From assembly GCA_965276665.1 (NCBI GenBank), contig OZ255620.1, positions 806,001 to 870,000 on the forward strand: a stretch of DNA of 64,000 nt, read 5' to 3'. The notes beneath the pieces were generated by a model. It did no database searches. It saw only the letters and a list, made by a program, of their open reading frames with translations, and had not been told where the DNA came from. The translations under genes and the position numbers were made by a program. The DNA comes from CAWGJC01 sp965276665. Its GTDB lineage: Bacteria > Pseudomonadota > Alphaproteobacteria > Acetobacterales > Acetobacteraceae. Shown here piece by piece: positions 8,036-16,612 of the stretch (the first letter of the stretch is position 1; the number at the start of each line of letters is the position of its first letter).

Positions 8036-9517
8036 TCAGCTCTCGTACTGCTCTGCGACCAGCTGATCGAGCAGCCGCACGCCGAACGCGGTCGCGCCCT
8101 TCGGCGTCGCCGGCGCATCCTTCGAGCTCCAGGCCACGCCGGCGATGTCGAGATGCGCCCAGGGCACGTCGTTGACGAAGCGCTTGATGAAATGCGCCGC
8201 CGTCACCGCGCCGCCGGGCCGGCCGCCGATATTCTTCATGTCGGCGATCTCGGATTTCAGCAGCTTGTCGTAATCATCGTGCAGCGGCATGCGCCACAGC
8301 TTCTCGCCGGTCGCCAGCCCGGCGGCGAGCAGCGATTGCGCGAGCGCGTCGTCATTGCTGAACAGCCCCGCATGCTCGTGGCCGAGACCGACCACGATCG
8401 CGCCGGTCAGGGTCGCCAGATCGACCATGAAGCGCGGGGCGAATTTCTCCTGGCAGTACCAGATCACGTCGGCGAGCACGAGCCTTCCCTCGGCATCGGT
8501 GTTCAGCACCTCGATGGTCTGGCCGGAATAGCTCTTCACCACGTCGCCCGGCCGCTGCGCGTTGCCCGAGAGCATGTTCTCGACCAGCCCGACCAGCCCG
8601 ACCGCATCGACCTTCGCGCGCCGGCCGGCGAGCGCCGCCATCAGCCCGACCACGGTGCCGGCGCCGGCCATGTCCCATTTCATGTCCTCCATGCCGCCGG
8701 CCGGCTTGATGCTGATGCCGCCGGTGTCGAAGGTGACGCCCTTGCCGATGAAGGCGAGCGGCGATTTCGCGTCGCTGCCACTGTCCTTGGGCGCGCCGTT
8801 CCAGCGCATCACCACCAGGCGCGGCTCGGCGTCGCTGCCCTGCGCGACGCCGAGCAGCGCGCCCATGCCGAGCTTGCCCATCTCCTTCGGCCCGAGCACC
8901 TCGACCTGCAATCCGAGGGATTTGAGATCCTCGCAGCGGCGCGCCATCTCCGCCGGGTTCAGCACGTTCGGCGGCTCGCTCACCAGGTCGCGGGTGAGCA
9001 CGACGCCCTCGGCCACCGCGCGGCGTGGCGCGAAGGCGGCGCGCGCCGCCTCCGCATCGCCGGCCAGCACGGCGAGCAGCGACAGGCGCGGCTTGTCCTC
9101 GGGCTTCTCCTTGGTGCGGTAACGGTCGAACCGATAGGCGCGCAGCACCGCCCCTTCCGCCGCCGCGGCGGCCTGCGCCGGTGAGAGCCCGTCGGCGGCG
9201 AGGGCCGCGACCGCATCGCCCGACAGCATCGCGCACGCGGTCCCGCCCGCCTCGGTCACCGAGAGCGGGGTCAGCGCGTCGCTCTTGCCGAGCCCGACGA
9301 CGACGATGCGGGAGAGCCCGGCGCCGGGCGCGAGGATCGTCGCCGTCTGCCCCTTGCGCCCCTTGAACCGCGCCGCCTCAAGCGCGCGCGACACGGCCCC
9401 GCCGGTCGCTTCGTCCGCCTTCGCGCCCAGCCCGCTGAGCGCCGCGCCCTCCGCGATCAGCAGCGCGAGCGCGCCGGTCGACGGCAGGGCGGAAGTTTCG
9501 AACGCGATGTCGAGCAT
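8036..9517 (-). CDS. pepA: Leucyl aminopeptidase
   Basis: M17 aminopeptidase of 493 residues, close to the usual PepA length. Motifs seen are GKGVTFDTGGISIKPAGGME, LNTDAEGRLVLADVIWY and VDLATLTGAIVVGLGHEHAG, which together supply the two-zinc site and catalytic Lys/Arg. ATG 9517 (MLDIAFETSALPS) fits the family N-terminus. It leads an operon pepA, second M17 gene, holC. The divergent neighbour is cysQ. Confidence 0.93.
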   Translation of the reverse strand: MLDIAFETSALPSTGALALLIAEGAALSGLGAKADEATGGAVSRALEAARFKGRKGQTATILAPGAGLSRIVVVGLGKSDALTPLSVTEAGGTACAMLSGDAVAALAADGLSPAQAAAAAEGAVLRAYRFDRYRTKEKPEDKPRLSLLAVLAGDAEAARAAFAPRRAVAEGVVLTRDLVSEPPNVLNPAEMARRCEDLKSLGLQVEVLGPKEMGKLGMGALLGVAQGSDAEPRLVVMRWNGAPKDSGSDAKSPLAFIGKGVTFDTGGISIKPAGGMEDMKWDMAGAGTVVGLMAALAGRRAKVDAVGLVGLVENMLSGNAQRPGDVVKSYSGQTIEVLNTDAEGRLVLADVIWYCQEKFAPRFMVDLATLTGAIVVGLGHEHAGLFSNDDALAQSLLAAGLATGEKLWRMPLHDDYDKLLKSEIADMKNIGGRPGGAVTAAHFIKRFVNDVPWAHLDIAGVAWSSKDAPATPKGATAFGVRLLDQLVAEQYES

Positions 9518-9573
9518 GAGCGGTCCTTGCGAGGTCGAGACACGGGGCGGGATATAGACACGAGACTGTAGCA

Positions 9574-9617
9574 GCCGGCCCCGAACCGCCAAGCCTCTGG
9601 CTTGTTGCGGGGCCGGC
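9574..9617. promoter_or_regulatory. Nested inverted repeat in pepA/cysQ divergent region
   Basis: Perfect 10-bp outer arms GCCGGCCCCG (9574-9583) and CGGGGCCGGC (9608-9617) enclose an inner hairpin AAGCC-TCT-GGCTT (9591-9603). The structure lies between two divergent starts. It could be a regulator site or a transcript structure; I cannot tell which. Confidence 0.5.
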
Positions 9618-9632
9618 GGGTAAATCGGGCGC

Positions 9633-10397
9633 ATGACAGACGCCGAATTGCTCGCCCTCGCCGCCGACCTCGCCGAGCAGGCCGGCGCCGCCATCCTCGC
9701 CGTGCGCGCGCGGGGGTTCGAGACACAGGAGAAGAGCGATTCCTCGCCGGTCACCGAGGCCGATCACGCCGCCGAGCTTGTGATCGCCGCCGGCCTGCGC
9801 GCCGCCGCGCCGCATATTCCGGTCACGGCGGAGGAGGAGATCGCCGCCGGCCATGTGCCGATGGAGGCGGACATGTTCTGGCTCGTGGACCCGCTCGACG
9901 GCACCCGCGAATTCGCCGCGGGCCGCGACGATTTCGTGGTCAATATCGGGCTGATGCGCGGCGGACGGCCGGTGCTCGGCGTGGTCGGCGTGCCGGCGGC
10001 CGGCAAGCTCTACGGCGGCATCGTCGGCCAAGGCGCCTGGCTGCGCGACGCGTCGGGCGAGCATGCCATCCGGGCCCGCGCGGTGCCCGCGGAAGGGCTC
10101 ACCGTCATCGCGTCCCGCAGCCACGCCAATGAGGAGCGGCTCGCCGAATTCCTGCATGGGCGCAAGGTCGCGCATGTCACGAATGCCGGCTCGGCGCTGA
10201 AATTCTGCCGCCTCGCGGAGGGGAGCGCCGATTGCTACCCGCGCTTCGGGCGCACCATGGAATGGGACACCGGCGCGCCACAGGCCGTGCTCGAGGCCGC
10301 CGGCGGCTCGGTCCGTGCTCTCGACGGCACGCCGCTCGGCTACGGCAAGCCGGGCTGGGAAAATCCGCACTTCATCTGCTTCGGGCTGGAGAGCTAA
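9633..10397 (+). CDS. cysQ: 3'(2'),5'-bisphosphate nucleotidase, CysQ-like
   Basis: Member of the inositol-monophosphatase fold, 254 residues. The metal-site motifs are complete: SDSSPVTEADHAA, an acidic TAEEEI, LVDPLDGTREFAAGRDDFVVN and EWDTGAPQAVLEAAGG. The NAGSALKFCRLAEGSADCYPR segment is typical of CysQ, which hydrolyses PAP to AMP and relieves inhibition by sulfate-assimilation by-products. A generic inositol or histidinol-type phosphatase is the alternative. It is followed by a hairpin and then tsaC on the same strand. Confidence 0.85.
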   Translation: MTDAELLALAADLAEQAGAAILAVRARGFETQEKSDSSPVTEADHAAELVIAAGLRAAAPHIPVTAEEEIAAGHVPMEADMFWLVDPLDGTREFAAGRDDFVVNIGLMRGGRPVLGVVGVPAAGKLYGGIVGQGAWLRDASGEHAIRARAVPAEGLTVIASRSHANEERLAEFLHGRKVAHVTNAGSALKFCRLAEGSADCYPRFGRTMEWDTGAPQAVLEAAGGSVRALDGTPLGYGKPGWENPHFICFGLES

Positions 10398-10405
10398 TTT
10401 TGGGT

Positions 10406-10432
10406 AAGGCCAGGGGCAGAGCCCCTGGCCTT
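10406..10432. repeat. GGCCAGGGGC-type palindrome R1 between cysQ and tsaC
   Basis: Perfect 12-bp arms AAGGCCAGGGGC (10406-10417) and GCCCCTGGCCTT (10421-10432) with loop AGA. This is the simplest member of the composite palindrome family also found near 12.4, 17.9, 24.8, 42.6 and 48.5 kb. It ends 3 bp before the tsaC start. Confidence 0.85.
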
Positions 10433-10435
10433 CCC

Positions 10436-11419
10436 TTGACCATCATCCTCCACCCCAACGCGGCCGGCCTGACGCAGGCAGCGCAGCTGCTCAAAAGCGG
10501 CAGCCTCGTCGCATTCGGCACCGAGACGGTGTACGGCCTCGGCGCCGACGCCACGAATGACCGCGCGGTCGCGTCGATTTTCGCGGCCAAGGGGCGGCCG
10601 CATTTCAATCCTCTGATCTGCCATTATCCGAACGCCCAGGCGGCGTTCCGGCATGTCGTGCCTAACGCGGCGGCAGAGGCGCTCGCGGCGCGGTTCTGGC
10701 CCGGGCCGCTGACGCTGGTGCTGCCGCGCCGGGCCGAATGCCCGGTCGCGCTGCTGGCGGGCGCCGGGCTTGACACGCTGGCCGTGCGGGTGCCCGCTCA
10801 TCCGCCGGCGCTCGCCTTGCTGTGGGAGGTGGGACGGCCCGTCGCGGCCCCGTCGGCCAACCGGTCGGGCAGCGTGAGCCCGACCAACGCAGCGCATGTG
10901 CTGGAGGGGCTTGGCGGGCGGATCGCCGCAGTGGTCGATTCCGGCCCCTGCGCGATCGGGGTCGAATCCTCCGTCCTCGACCTCGCCGCGGGCGCGCCCT
11001 GCCTGCTGCGTCAGGGCGGCGCGACGCAGGAAGCGATCGAGGCGTTGATCGGCCGCGTCGGGCTCGGCATCGCGCCGGAAGCGGCCACGGCATCGCGCAC
11101 GCTGCGATCGCCGGGCCTGCTCGTCTCGCACTACGCCCCCGCGCTGCCGCTCCGCACCGACGCGCGGACCGTGCAGGATGACGAGGCCCTGCTGGCCTTC
11201 GGAGCACCCATCCCGGGCGCGGCGGCGCTGTTCCAGTTGAGCGACGCGGGCGATCTCACCGAGGCGGCGTCACGCCTGTTCGCCGGTCTGCGTGCGCTCG
11301 ACGCGGAGGGCTCGGCGCGCGGTCTCGCCGGCATCGCCGCCATGTCGGTGCCGGGAACCGGCCTCGGACGCGCCATCAACGACCGTCTGCGCCGCGCCGC
11401 CGCGCCACGCCCATCCTGA
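10436..11419 (+). CDS. tsaC: L-threonylcarbamoyladenylate synthase, Sua5 type
   Basis: Makes threonylcarbamoyl-AMP from Thr, bicarbonate and ATP for the tRNA modification t6A. The 327-residue protein has the YrdC core GTETVYGLGADAT, AAKGRPHFNPLICH, PSANRSGSVSPTNAAHV, then a linker LLVSHYAPALPLR and a C-terminal Sua5 domain, so it is the long Sua5 form. The frame is open upstream, but the family N-terminus corresponds to TTG 10436 (LTIILHPNAAG). No clear Shine-Dalgarno precedes it; instead there is a strong palindrome. Confidence 0.9.
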   Translation: MTIILHPNAAGLTQAAQLLKSGSLVAFGTETVYGLGADATNDRAVASIFAAKGRPHFNPLICHYPNAQAAFRHVVPNAAAEALAARFWPGPLTLVLPRRAECPVALLAGAGLDTLAVRVPAHPPALALLWEVGRPVAAPSANRSGSVSPTNAAHVLEGLGGRIAAVVDSGPCAIGVESSVLDLAAGAPCLLRQGGATQEAIEALIGRVGLGIAPEAATASRTLRSPGLLVSHYAPALPLRTDARTVQDDEALLAFGAPIPGAAALFQLSDAGDLTEAASRLFAGLRALDAEGSARGLAGIAAMSVPGTGLGRAINDRLRRAAAPRPS

Positions 11420-11435
11420 ACGGAACGAGGACCGC

Positions 11436-12404
11436 ATGCTGCCGCCGAAATCCGACCTCACCATCTGCTTTGCCCACGCCGCCTATAATTTCGCCGAGCG
11501 CCTCGCGCTGCGCGGCACCGGGCTTCGCTGCTTCGAGGTACGCGATCGCGCCTCGCTCGATGCCCGCATCGGCGAGGCGGACGTGCTGGTGATCTCCGGC
11601 CTCTGGCGCAACGAGCTCGCCTCCGTTTCGTCGCGGCTCCGCTTCATCCAGTCGGTGAGCGCCGGCACCGATCAATACGCCCGCGACGTGCTGAAGGCGC
11701 ACGACATCCGGCTCGCCAGTGCGGCCGGCGCGAACGCGCGTGCGGTCTCCGACCACGCGATGGCGTTGATTCTCGCCCTCGCGCGCCGCCTTCCCGAAGC
11801 GCGCGACAACCAGCACCGGAAATTCTGGCGCGGCATGATCGGCGATCTCACCAGGCGCGAGGACGAGCTCGGCGAAAAGACGCTGCTGATCATTGGCCTC
11901 GGCCGCATCGGCGGCCGCCTCGCCCGCCTCGCGCGCGCCTTCGACATGCGGGTGATCGGAACCCGCCGCGACCCCGCCGCCGGCGCGAACGGCGCGGATT
12001 CGGTGTTCGGCAACGACCGGCTGCCCGAGCTCCTGCCGCAAGCCGATTTCGTCGCCCTCACCTGCCCGCTTACCCCCGAAACCCGCGGCATCATCGGTGT
12101 CGACGCACTCGCGCAGCTCCGCCCCTCCGCCCATCTGATCAACGTCGCCCGCGGCGCCTGCGTGGACGAAGCAGCCCTCATCACCGCGCTCACCGAAGGC
12201 CGGATCGCCAGCGCCGCCCTCGACTGCACCGCCGAAGAACCGCTCGCTGCCTCCTCTCCTCTCTGGGCCTTGCCGAACGTGCTGATCACGCCGCATACCG
12301 GCGGCGAAACCCGCCGCTACGAGGACAATGTTCTCGATCTGCTCATCGAGAATCTGGACCGGCTCTGGCGTGGGGAGACGGAGTTGCGCAATCAGGTGGT
12401 TTGA
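11436..12404 (+). CDS. D-isomer-specific 2-hydroxyacid dehydrogenase
   Basis: NAD(P)-dependent 2-hydroxyacid dehydrogenase family, 322 residues. The substrate domain comes first, then the Rossmann motif GLGRIGGRLARLA, ending with NVARGACVDEAAL (catalytic Arg), a Glu in CTAEEPLA and the catalytic His in LITPHTGGE. ATG 11436 was chosen because CGGAACGAGG precedes it. It starts 16 bp after tsaC. The substrate cannot be read from sequence: hydroxypyruvate, glyoxylate or phosphoglycerate-like acids are all possible. Confidence 0.85.
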   Translation: MLPPKSDLTICFAHAAYNFAERLALRGTGLRCFEVRDRASLDARIGEADVLVISGLWRNELASVSSRLRFIQSVSAGTDQYARDVLKAHDIRLASAAGANARAVSDHAMALILALARRLPEARDNQHRKFWRGMIGDLTRREDELGEKTLLIIGLGRIGGRLARLARAFDMRVIGTRRDPAAGANGADSVFGNDRLPELLPQADFVALTCPLTPETRGIIGVDALAQLRPSAHLINVARGACVDEAALITALTEGRIASAALDCTAEEPLAASSPLWALPNVLITPHTGGETRRYEDNVLDLLIENLDRLWRGETELRNQVV

Positions 12405-12410
12405 GGGGAG

Positions 12411-12436
12411 AAGGCCAGGGGCTCTGCCCTGGCCTT
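12411..12436. terminator. Composite-family hairpin R2 between convergent genes
   Basis: Arms AAGGCCAGGG (12411-12420) and CCCTGGCCTT (12427-12436) with loop GCTCTG. It fills nearly the whole gap between the dehydrogenase stop (12404) and the convergent ABC ATPase stop (12438), so it can serve both as terminator. Confidence 0.75.
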
Positions 12437-12437
12437 C

Positions 12438-13199
12438 CTACCTCCTATTCAAGTGACTCATCACAAACTGCCGGCACCGATCGGAGCGTGGATTGGTGAA
12501 CAACTGCTCCGGCGGCCCTTCCTCCTCGATGCGGCCTTGTTCGAGGAACACGACGTGGCTCGCGACATCGCGCGCGAAGTTCATCTCGTGGGTGACGATC
12601 AGCATGGTGCGGCCTTCTTCCGCCAGCGCACGGATGACACGGAGCACTTCGCCGACGAGTTCCGGGTCGAGGGCGGAGGTTGGTTCGTCGAACAGCATCG
12701 CTTGCGGGCGCATCGCGAGGGCGCGGGCGATGGCGGCGCGCTGCTGCTGGCCGCCGGAGAGCTGGATCGGGTAGCTGTTGCGCTTATCGCCGATGCCGAC
12801 TTTGTCGAGCAGTGCTTCGGCCTCCACGACGCATTCGCGGCGGTTGCGCTTCAGCACGTGCACCGGCGCTTCGATGACGTTCTGCAAGATCGTCATGTGC
12901 GACCAGAGATTGAAGCTCTGGAAAACGAAGCCGAGCCGGCTGCGGATGCGGTTCACCTGCGCGCGGTCGGGTTTTTCGCCGGGCGCGAAGCGGAGCGTCT
13001 CGCCGCCGATGCCGATGGCGCCGCTTTCCGGGAGTTCGAGCACCGGCAGGCAGCGAAGCAGCGTGCTCTTGCCCGATCCGCTCGATCCGATGATCGCGAC
13101 GACGTCGCCTTGCGCTGCGGTGAGCGACACGCCTTTGAGCACCTCGAGCGTGCCGAAGCGCTTGCGGAGTTCATCGACGCGGATGGCCGCCTCGCTCAC
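12438..13199 (-). CDS. Polar amino acid ABC transporter, ATP-binding subunit (HisP type)
   Basis: Cytoplasmic ATPase of a polar amino acid importer, 253 residues. Walker A GSSGSGKST, Q-loop VFQSFNLWSHMT, signature LSGGQQQRAAIARALAM and Walker B MLFDEPTSALDPELV are intact, followed by VTHEMNFARDV. GTG 13199 overlaps the stop of the upstream permease as GTGA; a longer in-frame start would overlap the permease by 45 bp. It is the last gene of a four-gene operon with two permeases and a binding protein. Confidence 0.92.
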   Translation of the reverse strand: MSEAAIRVDELRKRFGTLEVLKGVSLTAAQGDVVAIIGSSGSGKSTLLRCLPVLELPESGAIGIGGETLRFAPGEKPDRAQVNRIRSRLGFVFQSFNLWSHMTILQNVIEAPVHVLKRNRRECVVEAEALLDKVGIGDKRNSYPIQLSGGQQQRAAIARALAMRPQAMLFDEPTSALDPELVGEVLRVIRALAEEGRTMLIVTHEMNFARDVASHVVFLEQGRIEEEGPPEQLFTNPRSDRCRQFVMSHLNRR

Positions 13200-13882
13200 G
13201 ACATCGCCCGCAGATGCGGCGTCAGCCAGCGTTCCAGCAGCCATACCGCGCGCCCGATAAGGAAGGTGAGAACGAGGTAGATCGCGCCCGCGCAGACGAA
13301 TACTTCCAGCGCGCGATAGGTATCGGAGATGATCTGGTAGGCGATGCCCGTGACCTCCATCAGCGTCACCATGCTGGCGAGCGCGGTCGATTTCACCATC
13401 ACCACGATCTCGTTGCCGTAGGCGGGCAGAGCCTGGCGGGTCGCGAGCGGCAGGATGATGCGGCGGTAGAGCAGCGCGCCCGACATGCCGGCGACGCGTC
13501 CGGCCTCGACGGCGCCGGGGGGCACCGCGTTGAGGCCGCCGCGGATGATTTCCGAGCCGTAGGCCGCGGTGTTCAGCGCGAGCGCGAGCACCGCGCAGGA
13601 GAATGGTTCGCGCAGGAACACCCAGAACACGCTGTGCCGCACCAGCGCGAACTGACCGAGCCCGTAATAGATGAGGAATATCTGCACCAGCAGCGGCGAG
13701 CCGCGGAAGCAGAACACGTAGAGCCTGACAAAGGCGGCGCCGATCCGTGTCGTGGCGCGCAGCAGCGCGAGCAGCACCGCGAACAGGATGCCGATCCCGA
13801 TCGAGGCGGCGGACAGTTCGATGGTCAATGGCACGCCGGCGAGCAGCCGCGCCAGCGTGTCGGCGAGGAAGGCCGGGTCCAT
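13196..13882 (-). CDS. Polar amino acid ABC transporter permease (HisM type)
   Basis: Inner-membrane permease of 228 residues with about five helices. It has the HisMQ-type features RLYVFCFRGSPLLVQIFLIYYG, the AYGSEIIRGGLNAVPPGAVEAG coupling (EAA) region and RRIILPLATRQALPAYGNE. It overlaps the ATPase gene downstream (GTGA) and the second permease upstream (ATGA). It pairs with the HisQ-like subunit to form the channel. Confidence 0.92.
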   Translation of the reverse strand: MDPAFLADTLARLLAGVPLTIELSAASIGIGILFAVLLALLRATTRIGAAFVRLYVFCFRGSPLLVQIFLIYYGLGQFALVRHSVFWVFLREPFSCAVLALALNTAAYGSEIIRGGLNAVPPGAVEAGRVAGMSGALLYRRIILPLATRQALPAYGNEIVVMVKSTALASMVTLMEVTGIAYQIISDTYRALEVFVCAGAIYLVLTFLIGRAVWLLERWLTPHLRAMS

Positions 13883-14592
13883 CAGGCGCGCATTCCGCGC
13901 GCGGTGCGGAGCTCGACGACGCGGAACGCGGCGCCCGAGATCGTCGTCAGCACAAGGTAGAGCAGCGCGCCGGCGACGTAGAAATCGAACGGCAGCCGCG
14001 TCACCTGCGCGCCCACCTCCACCTGCCGCATGATCTCGACCAGACCGGTGACGGAAATCAGCGCGCTTTCCTTGAGCACGCTCTGCCAGACATTGCCCAT
14101 GCCAGGCAGCGCCGTGCGCAATCCCTGCGGCAGGATGATCCGCCGCAGCATCAACATCCGTTCCATGCCGACGGCGCGCGCCGCATCGAGCTCGCCGCGC
14201 GGGATCGCGTGATAGGCGCCGCGCAGCACCTCGGTCTGGTAGGCGCCGGAGACGATACCGATCGCGACCGCGCCCACCGCAAAGCCGGGCAGTCCCACGA
14301 AGCCCTGCGCGCCGAACAGATGCGCGGCCGCGCTCAAACCCTCGCTGCCGCCGAAATAGAATAGGTAGACGACGAGCAGATCCGGCACGCCGCGCAGCAC
14401 GGTGGTATAGGTGGAGGCCGCCAGCCGTGCGGTCGTGCCGCGCGAGAGCTTCGCCCAGGCGCCGAGCAGGCCGAAGACGAGGCTCAGCGCAAAGGCGCAG
14501 GCGGACACGGCAAGCGTCATCACCGCCGCCAACACAAGCGGCCGTCCCCAACCTTCCGCGCCGAACCCGAACAGCGCCGCCAGGGCGCTCAC
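13882..14592 (-). CDS. Polar amino acid ABC transporter permease (HisQ type)
   Basis: Second channel subunit, 236 residues. It shows YTTVLRGVPDLLVVYLFYFG and the EAA-loop region YQTEVLRGAYHAIPRGELDAAR, then RRIILPQGLRTALPGMGN. Its ATG at 14592 is 22 bp downstream of the binding-protein stop, and its stop overlaps the next permease start. Octopine/nopaline and lysine/arginine/ornithine systems have this same organisation. Confidence 0.92.
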   Translation of the reverse strand: MSALAALFGFGAEGWGRPLVLAAVMTLAVSACAFALSLVFGLLGAWAKLSRGTTARLAASTYTTVLRGVPDLLVVYLFYFGGSEGLSAAAHLFGAQGFVGLPGFAVGAVAIGIVSGAYQTEVLRGAYHAIPRGELDAARAVGMERMLMLRRIILPQGLRTALPGMGNVWQSVLKESALISVTGLVEIMRQVEVGAQVTRLPFDFYVAGALLYLVLTTISGAAFRVVELRTARGMRA

Positions 14593-14614
14593 TTTGCGAA
14601 CATCCGCGCCGGCG

Positions 14615-15460
14615 CTATTGCGGCGTCACGTCGAACTTGAACCACTTCATCGAAAGCGTTTTCACGGTGCCGTCGGCGATCGCGGATTTGATCGCGTCGT
14701 CGAACAGCGTCTTGAGCTCCGGATCCGACTTGCGCAGCCCGACGCCCGAGCCGATGCCGAACAGGCCGCCGGCGAAATAGGGCCCGGTCAGCGCCACGTC
14801 CTGCATGCCGGGCTTGCTGAGATTGGGCGAGAGATAGGCGAGGCTTTCGAGCACGGCGTCGACCCGTCCGCTGGTGAGGTCGAGATCGCGCTCCTGCGTT
14901 GTGCGATAGGTGCGGATGGTCGCGAAATCCTTCATGTATTGCATGAGGAAATCCGCCTGGATGGTGGAGACCTGCACGCCGATGGTCTTGCCCTTGAGCA
15001 GCGGCGTCAGCGCCGCGATCACCTGCTTCGCCTGGTCGGGGTCCTTCGCCAGATTGAGGCGGGTCGCCTTGTCCGGCAGGCCGGCGAGAGGCGAGGATTT
15101 CATCGTCGCGAAGGAGCTCGGGCTCTGCGCGTAGGGAACCGAGAAGGAGATCACCTCGAGCCGCTTCGGCGTGACGCTCATGCCGTCCATGATCGCGTCG
15201 TATTTGCCGGCATTCAGGCCCGGGATCACGCCGTCCCAGTCGGTCGCGATGAAATTGCAGGTGACGTGCATGCGCGGGCAGATCACCGCGGCGAGATCCG
15301 GCTCGAAGCCGATGATCTTGCCGTCCGGCCCCTGCTGGTTCCAGGGCGGGTAGGCGCCCTCGGTCGCGATGCGGACCTCTTTCCACTCCTTCGCCCCGAC
15401 CGGGGCGGCGAGCAGGGCGAGCGCAATGGGCGCCGCCGCCATCAGCTTCCAGAATTTCAT
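14615..15460 (-). CDS. Periplasmic amino acid binding protein of the ABC importer
   Basis: Extracytoplasmic solute-binding protein (SBP family 3), 281 residues. ATG 15460 gives a signal peptide MKFWKLMAAAPIALALLAAP ending near VGA. The mature part has the family segments RIATEGAYPPWNQ, GFEPDLAAVICPRM, YDAIMDGMSVTPKR and GKTIGVQVSTIQADF. It is closest in style to lysine/arginine/ornithine or octopine/nopaline binders. The divergent epimerase and D-amino-acid dehydrogenase suggest hydroxyproline or a related imino acid as ligand, which is inference from context. Confidence 0.9.
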   Translation of the reverse strand: MKFWKLMAAAPIALALLAAPVGAKEWKEVRIATEGAYPPWNQQGPDGKIIGFEPDLAAVICPRMHVTCNFIATDWDGVIPGLNAGKYDAIMDGMSVTPKRLEVISFSVPYAQSPSSFATMKSSPLAGLPDKATRLNLAKDPDQAKQVIAALTPLLKGKTIGVQVSTIQADFLMQYMKDFATIRTYRTTQERDLDLTSGRVDAVLESLAYLSPNLSKPGMQDVALTGPYFAGGLFGIGSGVGLRKSDPELKTLFDDAIKSAIADGTVKTLSMKWFKFDVTPQ

Positions 15461-15576
15461 CGCGTGACCCCGTCTGATCCCGCCATGTAACCCTAACGCC
15501 ATGATCGCCCGCAACTCCCGCGGGGTGGCCGCCGGCCGCGCCCTCGATTAGCGTGCCGCGTCCTCGGAGGATCGCG

Positions 15577-16611
15577 ATGCGCTGGAGCCGTGTGCTGAAC
15601 GTCGTCAACTGCCACGCGGAAGGCGAGGTCGGCAATGTCGTCACCGGCGGGATCGGCGACGTGCCCGGGCGCACGATGTTCGAGAAGCGGCTGCATCTCG
15701 AGGCGCATCGCGACGACATCCGCAAGCTGCTGCTGTTCGAGCCGCGCGGAGCGGCGGTGCAGAACGCAAATATCGTGCTGCCGGCCTGCGACCCGGCGGC
15801 CGATATGGGCTTCGTCATCCTGGAATCGACCGAATACCCGCCAATGTCCGGCTCCAACACGATCTGCGTCGCCACCGTGCTGCTGGAAACCGGCATGCTG
15901 ACAATGACCGAGCCGGTGACCGAGCTGGTGCTGGAGGCGCCGGCCGGGCTGATCCGCGTCACCTGCGACTGCGCGGACGGCAAGGTAAGGCGGGTGCGCT
16001 TCACCAATCAGCCGGCCTTCGTGCATCATCTGCGGGTGCCGGTAGAGGTCGAGGGGCTCGGCACGCTCACCGTCGATGTCGCCTATGGCGGGATGACCTA
16101 TGTGCTGGTGGAAAGCGCCGATCTCGGCTTCGCGCTGACGCCGGACGAGGCGCGCGACATCTGCGAGACCGGGCAAAGGATCAAGGCGGCGGCCGACGCG
16201 CAGTTGACCGCGATCCATCCGGAGAATCCCCGCATCAGCGGCATCACGATGACGGAGGTGATGGGCCCGGTGCGGCGGGAGGGGACGGCGCTGGTCTCGC
16301 GCAACGCGGTGGTGGTCTCGCCCGGCCGGCTCGACCGCTCGCCCTGCGGCACCGGCACCTCGGCGCGGCTCGCGGTGATGCATGCAAAGGGGCTGATCCG
16401 CCAGGGCGAGATTTTGCTGCATGAATCGGTGATCGGCTCGCGCTTCGAGAGCCGGATCGAGGCGCTCACAGAGGTAGGCGGCATCCCGGCCGTCATCCCG
16501 AGCGTCGCCGGCCAGGCCTGGATCACCGGCATGACGCAACTCGGCCTCGACCCGACCGATCCCTACCCCACCGGCTACACGCTCTCCGACACCTGGCTCC
16601 GGCAACTCTGA
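15577..16611 (+). CDS. Proline racemase family protein, probable hydroxyproline epimerase/dehydratase
   Basis: Proline racemase superfamily, 344 residues. The second catalytic Cys is present in DRSPCGTGTSAR (Cys257). At the first catalytic position the usual MCGH(N/G) is MSGSN (Ser91), a Ser/Cys pair, and the neighbouring His is Ser too. Superfamily members with Cys/Cys are racemases or 4-hydroxyproline 2-epimerases and Cys/Thr members are trans-3-hydroxyproline dehydratases. Ser/Cys members exist and are reported with epimerase and/or dehydratase activity (from memory). ATG 15577 has CGGAGG 6 bp upstream. The D-amino-acid dehydrogenase follows after 1 bp. Confidence 0.85.
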   Translation: MRWSRVLNVVNCHAEGEVGNVVTGGIGDVPGRTMFEKRLHLEAHRDDIRKLLLFEPRGAAVQNANIVLPACDPAADMGFVILESTEYPPMSGSNTICVATVLLETGMLTMTEPVTELVLEAPAGLIRVTCDCADGKVRRVRFTNQPAFVHHLRVPVEVEGLGTLTVDVAYGGMTYVLVESADLGFALTPDEARDICETGQRIKAAADAQLTAIHPENPRISGITMTEVMGPVRREGTALVSRNAVVVSPGRLDRSPCGTGTSARLAVMHAKGLIRQGEILLHESVIGSRFESRIEALTEVGGIPAVIPSVAGQAWITGMTQLGLDPTDPYPTGYTLSDTWLRQL

Positions 16612-16612
16612 G

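Noticed and set aside
10960..10985. tRNA-like GGTCGAATCC
   Set aside because: It lies inside the tsaC coding frame (IGVESSVLDL) and no acceptor or anticodon stems can be formed around it.
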